Below, piece after piece: positions 17,787 to 24,244 of a stretch of DNA of 64,000 bases. The position numbers were made by a program, and so were the translations under genes. Position 1 is the stretch's first letter. Each line of letters starts with the position of its first letter. A model generated the notes under the pieces. It was not told the origin of the DNA. It made no database searches and was given only the letters and a program-made list of their open reading frames with translations. This stretch comes from Pseudomonas oleovorans subsp. oleovorans (GTDB lineage Bacteria; Pseudomonadota; Gammaproteobacteria; Pseudomonadales; Pseudomonadaceae). Location of the stretch: the NCBI RefSeq assembly GCF_002197815.1, contig NZ_NIUB01000007.1:102755-166754 (forward strand), written 5' to 3'.

Positions 17787-19745
17787 TTAGCGCTGGCTGA
17801 GCTGCTGGCTCGATTGAGCGTCTGGTTGCCAGGCGATCAGCCGCTTGCCGAAGGCATGACTGGCGCCCTGGTAGTAGGCGATGTCGCGCCGCAACAGCGG
17901 ATCGGAATCATCCACCCGCCACTCATGACTCAGGCCCAGAGCATCGTCGTGGCGACGCATGCCCTGGCGCGGGCTGAGAATCGCCAGGTTCTGCCCATCG
18001 AACAGGCCCAGATGCTGGTAGTTGCCGAGTAGTGCCCGCCCGGGCGCGTGGTCGGCGCGCAGCAGGTTGCGACCAAAGAAAGTGGAGACGTAATCCAGGT
18101 TGAGCAGACCAAGCAGTGTCGGTGCTACGTCGATCTGACTGGCCACATCGGTGTACTGCGCCGGCTTGACATACCTGGGCGAGTAGATGAACAGCGGGAT
18201 CTGGTAGTTGGCCAGCGGCAGATCCTCACGCCCGGCGCTGCCTGCGGTGTGGTCGGCGACGAAGACAAACAGCGTGTTGTCGAACCAGGGCTTGCTGCGC
18301 GCCTGCGCCAGGAACTGGCCGATGGCGTAGTCGGTGTATTTCACTGCTCCCTCACGCCCCTCGCCGGAGGCGATGTCGATACGCCCGTCCGGGTAGGTGT
18401 AAGGCCGGTGATTGGAGGTTGTCATCAGTTGCAGGAAGAACGGCTTGCCGGCCGCATGGTCGCTATCGGCCACCTTCAGCGCCTGATGGTAGAGATCCTC
18501 GTCGGCCATGCCCCAGGCATTCTGGAAGCTCATCTCGGACTCATCGACGCTGCTCTGATCGACGATGCGATAACCATTGCCGCCGAAGAAGGCGTTCATG
18601 TTGTCGAAGTATCCGCGCCCGCCATAGACGAAGACGCTGTCGTAGCCCTGCGCGCCCAACTGCTGGCCCAGGCTGGCATAGCCGGACTCGCGGCCGATGC
18701 GCTTGACGATGGAGCGCCCCGGGGTCGGCGGTACCGACAGGGTCAGCGCCTCCAGACCGCGGTCGGTGCGCGTACCCGTGGCATAGAAATTGGTGAACAC
18801 CAGGCTGTGCTTGCGCAGCTCGTCCAGGTTCGGGGTCAACCCACGGGTATCGCCAAAACTGCCCAGATACTTGGCACTCAAGCTCTCGATGGTGACCAGC
18901 ACCACGTTGAGCTTGCGCGCCTGGCCGGGGTTGTCGATCACCCGGCGAATGTCCTGCGGGTCACTGCCGATGAAGCGCGCATTGGGCTCGGCCACTTCGG
19001 CGCGCAACTGCTCGGCCACCGCAGCATCGGGCAAGGTGGCGTAGAACTGCTGATAGTCCAGCTCGTTGTTACGAAACGCAGCGAAGAACTGGTACGGGCC
19101 ATTGCTCGCCAGCTCACGCTGGTAGGTATTGCCACCCAGGCTACGCGGCGCGTCCTGCCCCACCAGGCCGCTGCACAGCCCGACCAACAATGCCAGCATC
19201 ACCAGTGCATAGATCGCACGCAGCCGTGGCAAACGCGGCGCCTGCAACGCCGCACGCAGCGGCCGGCGCAGCGCTACGGTCAAGCCGATGGCCAAGACCG
19301 CCAGCAGCGCCAGCAGCGGATAGATCGGGTAGGACTCGAGAATGTTGTCGACGACCTCTTTGGAGTACACGAGGTAGTCCACGGCAATGAAATTGAAGCG
19401 CACGCCGAACTCGTCCCAGAACAGCCATTCGGCCACCGCGGTGAATAACATCGCGAACAGGCTGACGGCCGCCAGGGCGATCAACAGACGCTGGTGCCAA
19501 CGGCGCTGCCACAACCAGGCAGGACACAGCAGCAGGTAAAGCGCCAGCGGCGCGGCGGCGTAGACCAGGAAGCTCAGGTCATAGATCAGACCGACGCCAT
19601 ACAGGCCAAGCAGGTTCGGCAGGGTGACACCGGCATCGCCCAGATGCGCAATCAGCAGCACGCTACGAGTGAGGAAGAAAACCGCCAGCCAAGCCAGCAG
19701 AATGATCGACAGATAACGAAGTTGCGCGTAATGGAGACGTGGCAA
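17787..19745 (-). CDS. LtaS-type sulfatase/phosphotransferase (inner membrane)
   Basis: The 652-aa protein has five N-terminal membrane helices in its first ~190 residues and then a periplasmic sulfatase-fold domain. Motifs are VLVTIESLSAKYLG (metal-binding Glu), NFYATGTRTDRGLEAL (nucleophile Thr, as in LtaS and OpgB), and VFVADHTAGS (Asp-His metal ligands). Gram-negative relatives transfer phosphoglycerol or phosphoethanolamine from phospholipids to glycans or lipids, releasing diacylglycerol. The start is unusual: AAGGAT lies six bases before a TTG at 19745, and no ATG fits. A 30-bp box shared with warA lies exactly 56 nt upstream of this TTG. PAP2 and phosphatase genes follow. Confidence 0.87.
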   Translation of the reverse strand: MPRLHYAQLRYLSIILLAWLAVFFLTRSVLLIAHLGDAGVTLPNLLGLYGVGLIYDLSFLVYAAAPLALYLLLCPAWLWQRRWHQRLLIALAAVSLFAMLFTAVAEWLFWDEFGVRFNFIAVDYLVYSKEVVDNILESYPIYPLLALLAVLAIGLTVALRRPLRAALQAPRLPRLRAIYALVMLALLVGLCSGLVGQDAPRSLGGNTYQRELASNGPYQFFAAFRNNELDYQQFYATLPDAAVAEQLRAEVAEPNARFIGSDPQDIRRVIDNPGQARKLNVVLVTIESLSAKYLGSFGDTRGLTPNLDELRKHSLVFTNFYATGTRTDRGLEALTLSVPPTPGRSIVKRIGRESGYASLGQQLGAQGYDSVFVYGGRGYFDNMNAFFGGNGYRIVDQSSVDESEMSFQNAWGMADEDLYHQALKVADSDHAAGKPFFLQLMTTSNHRPYTYPDGRIDIASGEGREGAVKYTDYAIGQFLAQARSKPWFDNTLFVFVADHTAGSAGREDLPLANYQIPLFIYSPRYVKPAQYTDVASQIDVAPTLLGLLNLDYVSTFFGRNLLRADHAPGRALLGNYQHLGLFDGQNLAILSPRQGMRRHDDALGLSHEWRVDDSDPLLRRDIAYYQGASHAFGKRLIAWQPDAQSSQQLSQR

Positions 19746-19800
19746 AGTATGATCCTTGTAGGATGAACGAGCCGCAGTCTGCGAGGCGAGCCGTGAGCCT

Positions 19801-19830
19801 CTCGTCAAAGCCGTGTGAAAAAATCGTCAA
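19801..19830 (-). promoter_or_regulatory. 30-bp regulatory box upstream of the sulfatase gene (candidate ColR site)
   Basis: On the minus strand this reads TTGACGATTTTTTCACAC, then GGC and a second TTTGACG 22 bp after the first TTGACG. It matches the box at 21787-21816 at 24 of 30 positions, and both lie 56 nt before a start codon. The second TTGACG would also serve as a -35 element with a weak -10. The direct-repeat layout fits an OmpR-family activator, and colR is the adjacent gene. Assignment to ColR is inference. Confidence 0.6.
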
Positions 19831-19848
19831 ACCCAGGAATTACTCGCG

Positions 19849-20532
19849 ATGCGCATTCTGGTCATCGAAGACAACCGAGACATCCTCGCCAACGTGCTCG
19901 ACTACCTGCAGCTCAAGGGCTTTTCCGTCGACTGCGCGCAGGACGGTCTCAGCGGTCTGCACCTGGCCAGCAGCGGTCATTACGATCTGATCGTGCTGGA
20001 CATCATGCTGCCCGGCATCGACGGTTATCAGGTGTGCAAGCGCCTGCGCGAGGACGGGCGCAGCGAGGTTCCCATCCTCATGCTGACCGCGCGCGATGCC
20101 CTGGATGATCGCCTGCAGGGGCTCAATGCCGGCGCCGATGACTACCTGATCAAGCCCTTCGCGCTGTCCGAACTGGTGGCGCGCATCGAGGCGATCCTGC
20201 GCCGTAGCCGCGGCAGCCGCAAACGCCAGCTGCAGGTCGCCGATCTCAGCTACGACCTCGATACCCTGCAGGTCAGTCGCGCCGGCCAACTGCTCAAGCT
20301 CAACCCGTTGGGCCTCAAGCTGCTGGCCATCCTCATGCAACGCAGCCCAGCGGTGGTACGCCGTGAAGCGCTGGAAGAAACCCTGTGGGGCGACGATTGC
20401 CCGGACAGTGACAGCCTGCGCAGCCATGTCCATCAACTACGCCAGGTACTCGACAAACCCTTTCCCACACCACTGCTGCACACCATCCACGGCGTCGGCT
20501 ATCGCCTGGCGGAGAACCCCGATGCTGTCTAA
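19849..20532 (+). CDS. colR: OmpR-family response regulator ColR
   Basis: The 227-aa regulator has a receiver domain with acidic pocket IEDNRD and phospho-acceptor Asp51 in LIVLDIMLPGIDGY, then a winged-helix domain ending HQLRQVLDKPF and HTIHGVGYRL. The sequence closely resembles my memory of P. putida ColR, and the gene order colR-colS-warA-warB supports it. ColRS answers excess zinc or iron and controls envelope-modifying genes in P. putida. Stop overlaps the colS start by 11 bp. Divergent from the sulfatase gene, with the candidate box between them. Confidence 0.92.
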   Translation: MRILVIEDNRDILANVLDYLQLKGFSVDCAQDGLSGLHLASSGHYDLIVLDIMLPGIDGYQVCKRLREDGRSEVPILMLTARDALDDRLQGLNAGADDYLIKPFALSELVARIEAILRRSRGSRKRQLQVADLSYDLDTLQVSRAGQLLKLNPLGLKLLAILMQRSPAVVRREALEETLWGDDCPDSDSLRSHVHQLRQVLDKPFPTPLLHTIHGVGYRLAENPDAV

Positions 20533-21790
20533 GCAGCCCTTCCAGCGCCGGATTCTGATCGCCTTCGTGCTGATGACGGTGATGGTCAGCGGCCTGTTCT
20601 CGTTGAGCATCGTCGGTGTGGTGCATTTCATCGAGGAGCATCTGGTTTCCCAGGAGATGAGTCGCGAGCTGGGTGAAACACTGAACGAGGACATCCGCCA
20701 GGGGCGCCCACCGCGCCTGGACTCCAGCACCCGCTTCTTCTCGTCGAATAATCCCGACTATGCCATCCCGCCCGAATATGACGGCCTGCGGGAAGGGTTC
20801 AACGAGGTCGTCAGCGGCAACGAGGCGTTTTACGTCTACGTACAGAAGATCAACGGCGAGACCTACATGCTGGTGCAGGAGCAACAGGAATTCGAAGCCC
20901 GCGAGAATGCGCTGTTCAATGTGGTGCTGGCGGGCTTTCTGCTGACGGTGATCGCCGCCTGGGGCCTGGGCTTGATGATGGCGCGCAAGGTCATGGCGCC
21001 GATCAGCCGGCTGGCGCAGCAGGTGCGTCATCGCGACCAGCTGCATCCGCTGGCGCCACCATTGGCACCGGATTACCCCGACGACGAAATCGGCCAGTTG
21101 GCCGCTGCCTTCGACAGCACGCTGGGCCAGGTGCGTCAGTCCCTGGAGCGCGAGCGTCTGTTCACCAGCGATGTCAGCCACGAACTGCGTACACCGCTGA
21201 TGGTCATCGCCACTTCCTGCGAGCTGCTTGCCGAGGCGCCCCTGGGCTCGCGCGAGAAGGAACAGGTGGCGCGCATCGCCCGCGCCAGTGAGGAAATGCG
21301 CGAACTGGTGCAGACATTCCTGCAGCTGGCGCGCGACAAGAGCAACGAAGCCGCGTTCGTCGGCGACCGTACCCTGGCTGCCGTCGCCGATGAGCAAGCC
21401 AGTCGCTGGGGCGCGCTGATGAAAGAGAAAGGCCTGGACTTCCAGTTGATCGAGGAAGGCCAGGACGACGGCCGCTACAACGCCACGTTCCTCGGTACGG
21501 TGATGGCCAACCTGCTACGCAATGCCCTGCACTACACCGAGAGCGGCAGTGTGCGCCTGATCCTCGAAGCGGGCGCGTTTCGTATCGAGGACAGCGGCGC
21601 CGGCATTCCTGCCGAGCAGCACGAGCAGATTTTCCAGCACTTCGTGCGCGGCTCGCAGGCACGTGGCGAGGGGCTCGGGCTGGGGCTATCGCTGGTCAAA
21701 CGCATTTGCGCCAAACAGGGCTGGAGCGTCAGTTTGCAGAGCAAGCCAGGTCATACCCGCTTCCGGGTCACCCTGAACAATGGCGCTTGA
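20522..21790 (+). CDS. colS: sensor histidine kinase ColS
   Basis: The 422-aa membrane kinase has TM1 at about 10-32, a periplasmic loop of roughly 100 residues, TM2 near 137-158, HAMP, then the H-box FTSDVSHELRTPLMV and the ATPase boxes NLLRNALHYTE, EDSGAGIP and GEGLGLGLSLV. The loop contains EQQEFE just before TM2 (an ExxE pattern); ExxE motifs in P. putida ColS bind Fe3+/Zn2+ and are needed for signalling, so the metal-sensing role likely carries over. The start at 20522 overlaps colR. Confidence 0.92.
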   Translation: MLSKQPFQRRILIAFVLMTVMVSGLFSLSIVGVVHFIEEHLVSQEMSRELGETLNEDIRQGRPPRLDSSTRFFSSNNPDYAIPPEYDGLREGFNEVVSGNEAFYVYVQKINGETYMLVQEQQEFEARENALFNVVLAGFLLTVIAAWGLGLMMARKVMAPISRLAQQVRHRDQLHPLAPPLAPDYPDDEIGQLAAAFDSTLGQVRQSLERERLFTSDVSHELRTPLMVIATSCELLAEAPLGSREKEQVARIARASEEMRELVQTFLQLARDKSNEAAFVGDRTLAAVADEQASRWGALMKEKGLDFQLIEEGQDDGRYNATFLGTVMANLLRNALHYTESGSVRLILEAGAFRIEDSGAGIPAEQHEQIFQHFVRGSQARGEGLGLGLSLVKRICAKQGWSVSLQSKPGHTRFRVTLNNGA

Positions 21791-21816
21791 CGAAATTTTC
21801 ACACCCTTTTGACGCG
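21787..21816 (+). promoter_or_regulatory. 30-bp regulatory box upstream of warA (candidate ColR site)
   Basis: It reads TTGACGAAATTTTCACAC, then CCT and TTTTGACG, with the two TTGACG copies 22 bp apart. It starts inside the colS stop codon and ends 56 nt before the warA ATG. It is the twin of the minus-strand box at 19801-19830. A weak -10 (TCTTTA) lies 17 bp after the second TTGACG, as expected for an activator-dependent promoter. ColR binding is inference. Confidence 0.6.
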
Positions 21817-21871
21817 GCCTTGATGCCCTGCTCTTTAGGCTGACGAACGTATCCATCAAAGGACGTTCGTC

Positions 21872-22561
21872 ATGCCCAAGCCTAGCCCCATCGAACTGGA
21901 CTTTTCCCGCAAGTACGATTTCGAGCATTCGCAGCAATACCTGCACAAGCATCAGGATGGCCTGGCCCGACGCCTGTCGCACTGGCGCGACGTACAGGTG
22001 GCGCGCCGTGCATTGCAGATGGCCGATAAGCCGAATCTGGTACTCGACCTGCCCTGCGGCGCCGGGCGCTTTTGGCCGATGCTCTGCGAGCAGCCGAACC
22101 GGGTGATCTTCGCCGCCGACAACTCGGCCGACATGATCGCCACCGCCCGCGCTGCGCAAACGCCTGAAGTGGTGGCGCGGATCAACAGCTTCCGCACCTC
22201 GGCCTTCGATATCGACCTGGGCGCCAATGCGGTGGACTGCGTCTTCTGCATCCGTCTGCTGCATCACATCGAATCGGCCGAACACCGCCTGGCCATCCTT
22301 CGCGAGCTTCATCGCGTCAGCCGCGATACGGTGATCGTCTCGCTATGGGTCGACGGCAACTACAAAGCCTGGAAACGCCGCCGTCTGGAGGCCCGTAGAA
22401 CGGCTCAGGGCCGCGCCGCGGAAAACCAGAACCGCTTCGTCGTCGCTCGCAGCACGGTGGAAGAGGAATTTCGTCAGGCCGGCTTCGCCATTCTCGGCCA
22501 CCTGGACTTCCTGCCCGGCTACGCCATGTGGCGCACCTACGTCCTGCGCAAGGTGGCCTGA
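21872..22561 (+). CDS. warA: class I SAM-dependent methyltransferase WarA
   Basis: The 229-aa protein has SAM motif I LVLDLPCGAGRFWPML, motif II FAADNSADMIATA and the post-motif VDCVFCIRLLHHIESAEHR. Position directly after colS matches warA of the P. putida colRS-warAB locus, where the two genes affect LPS. Substrate not established. AAAGGACG precedes the ATG, and the candidate ColR box lies 56 nt upstream. Confidence 0.85.
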   Translation: MPKPSPIELDFSRKYDFEHSQQYLHKHQDGLARRLSHWRDVQVARRALQMADKPNLVLDLPCGAGRFWPMLCEQPNRVIFAADNSADMIATARAAQTPEVVARINSFRTSAFDIDLGANAVDCVFCIRLLHHIESAEHRLAILRELHRVSRDTVIVSLWVDGNYKAWKRRRLEARRTAQGRAAENQNRFVVARSTVEEEFRQAGFAILGHLDFLPGYAMWRTYVLRKVA

Positions 22562-22562
22562 G

Positions 22563-23267
22563 ATGGGCGTCCTCAGCGAACAGGCAATGGCCGCCCTGCC
22601 CTCGACCGAATTCGATCGCTGGTGGTACAGCCCCGGGGAATGGGTCGAGCCGGCCAATCAGCGACGCGGCGGCGAAAGTGGCGTGCGCCTGCTGCAACAC
22701 TGGGACACAAGCCGGCCCCTGCTGTTCTGCAAGCGCCAGAGCGGGCATCTCTACCGCTCGCTGCGCCACCCGTTGGGGCGGCCAACCATCCTGCGCGAGC
22801 TGCAGGCCTACCGCGCCCTCGCCCGCCTCGGCATCCGCACGCCGAAGATCGTCTACTGCTCGGCGCGCAAGCAGAGCGGACAGTGGCAGGCACTGTTGGT
22901 CACCGAAGCGCTGCAGGGCTTCGTCAGCCTGGAACAGTGGTACGAAGAGGCGCATGCAGCGAAGCTCCACCAGGCCATGCTGCAACGCCTGGCCGTCACC
23001 CTGGCGCGTCTGCACCTGGGTGGATGGCAGCATGGCTGCTGCTACGCCAAGCATCTGTTCGTCAAAGCTCGCAGCGACGGTGATGTGGACATCGCCCTGC
23101 TGGATCTGGAGAAAAGCCGACGGCATTGGCGTATTGCCAGCGCTTCGCGGCGTGATCTCGGCCAGTTGCAACGCCACGGCGGCAGCATGCCCGAAGCTGA
23201 CATGCTCTATCTGCGCCAGGCTTACCAGCGTGCGCTGAACGATCCATGGGGTGGGCTGCAATCATGA
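22563..23267 (+). CDS. warB: InaA/LPS-kinase family protein WarB
   Basis: The 234-aa protein belongs to the WaaP/InaA kinase family: LLQHWDTSRPLLFCKRQ holds the ATP-contacting lysine, RELQAYRALARLGIRTPK the helix C region, HLGGWQHGCCYAKHLFV the catalytic-loop region and IALLDLEKSRR the metal-binding aspartate. It is expected to phosphorylate LPS core sugars or act as a membrane-stress kinase. It begins 1 bp after the warA stop and ends in an ATGA overlap with dgkA. Confidence 0.83.
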   Translation: MGVLSEQAMAALPSTEFDRWWYSPGEWVEPANQRRGGESGVRLLQHWDTSRPLLFCKRQSGHLYRSLRHPLGRPTILRELQAYRALARLGIRTPKIVYCSARKQSGQWQALLVTEALQGFVSLEQWYEEAHAAKLHQAMLQRLAVTLARLHLGGWQHGCCYAKHLFVKARSDGDVDIALLDLEKSRRHWRIASASRRDLGQLQRHGGSMPEADMLYLRQAYQRALNDPWGGLQS

Positions 23268-23650
23268 ACGACAGCCCCGATCTGGACGCCCTGTCCTTCA
23301 AGGGCCGCCGAGGCCTGGCGCGCATCTCCGACGCCACCGGTTATTCGCTGGCCGGGCTGCGCGCGGCCTACCAGGGTGAAGCCGCGTTCCGCCAGTTGCT
23401 GTGGTTGAACCTGCTACTGCTGCCGCTGGCCTGCCTGGTCGATGTCGGCCGCGCCGAGCGCGCGTTGCTGATGCTGGTGCCGTTACTGGCGCTGATGGTG
23501 GAATTGCTCAATTCCGCCATCGAGGCGGTGGTCGACCGCATCTCGCTGAACCTGCACCCGCTTTCCAAACAGGCCAAGGACATGGGCAGCGCGGCGCAAA
23601 TGGTCGCGCTGCTGATGATCGCTCTGACCTGGGCGATCATCCTGCTCTGA
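23264..23650 (+). CDS. dgkA: diacylglycerol kinase
   Basis: The 128-aa integral-membrane enzyme has the DgkA signature ELLNSAIEAVVDRISLNLHPLSKQAKDMGSAAQ and three membrane helices. It phosphorylates diacylglycerol to phosphatidic acid. It overlaps warB by four bases (ATGA), so it belongs to the war operon. Diacylglycerol is the by-product expected from the LtaS-type transferase that carries the same promoter box, which gives a metabolic reason for shared control (inference). The open frame starts six codons earlier at 23246. Confidence 0.93.
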   Translation: MNDSPDLDALSFKGRRGLARISDATGYSLAGLRAAYQGEAAFRQLLWLNLLLLPLACLVDVGRAERALLMLVPLLALMVELLNSAIEAVVDRISLNLHPLSKQAKDMGSAAQMVALLMIALTWAIILL

Positions 23651-24115
23651 TCAGCGCACCATGAAACGCTGTTCGGCCAGCTTGCGATCCCCCTGATAGA
23701 CGATGAAATGCCATTCGCCGGGCACCACTTCATGATGCTCGGTGAATTCGAAGGCCATCACGTCCTGCGGTGCACCGACCACCAGCTTCTGCTGCACTTC
23801 GAACTTGTCATGACGCTGACCATCCGGCGTGACAACGCCTGGCGTGAGGTACAACAACGTCAGTGGAATATCACCCTCACGCTTGCCGGCCAGGCTGTAA
23901 CGCATGCCGAACTTGGTGCCGAGCTTGGCGGGAATCTGCTCGGTGCGCTCGATGTCCTGATTGCTGCGGGTCAGTACCCGCTCGCCGGGCTGAAAATCCT
24001 GATACTGGCTGCTGAAGATGCCGTATTCCACCGCCCCTTCGACACGGACGTCAGCCTGGCTCAGACCTGCCCAGGCGAATAGACCGGCCATCACGGCCAC
24101 TCGAGTGTAATGCAT
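23651..24115 (-). CDS. secreted DUF3859 protein
   Basis: The 154-aa protein has a signal peptide ending SQA (about residue 21) and a mature beta-rich domain with VEYGIFSSQYQ and EFTEHHEVVPGEWHFIVYQGDRKL, typical of DUF3859. Function unknown; periplasmic by inference. Its stop touches the convergent dgkA stop. It marks the left edge of the accessory island. Confidence 0.82.
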   Translation of the reverse strand: MHYTRVAVMAGLFAWAGLSQADVRVEGAVEYGIFSSQYQDFQPGERVLTRSNQDIERTEQIPAKLGTKFGMRYSLAGKREGDIPLTLLYLTPGVVTPDGQRHDKFEVQQKLVVGAPQDVMAFEFTEHHEVVPGEWHFIVYQGDRKLAEQRFMVR

Positions 24116-24244
24116 GGTGCGCTCCTCGTTGAGATGAGCGCGAGCCTATGACGTGTGAATGACAGGTTGATGACATATTGCCCTTACCGCCCTTGCTTGT
24201 AAGACTGCACCGCACGGTTTAAAGGACATTACCGAGGGAACCTG

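Noticed and set aside
18048..19448. 466-codon plus-strand open frame
   Set aside because: Lies entirely opposite the sulfatase gene, whose catalytic motifs are intact. Composition is that of a shadow frame.
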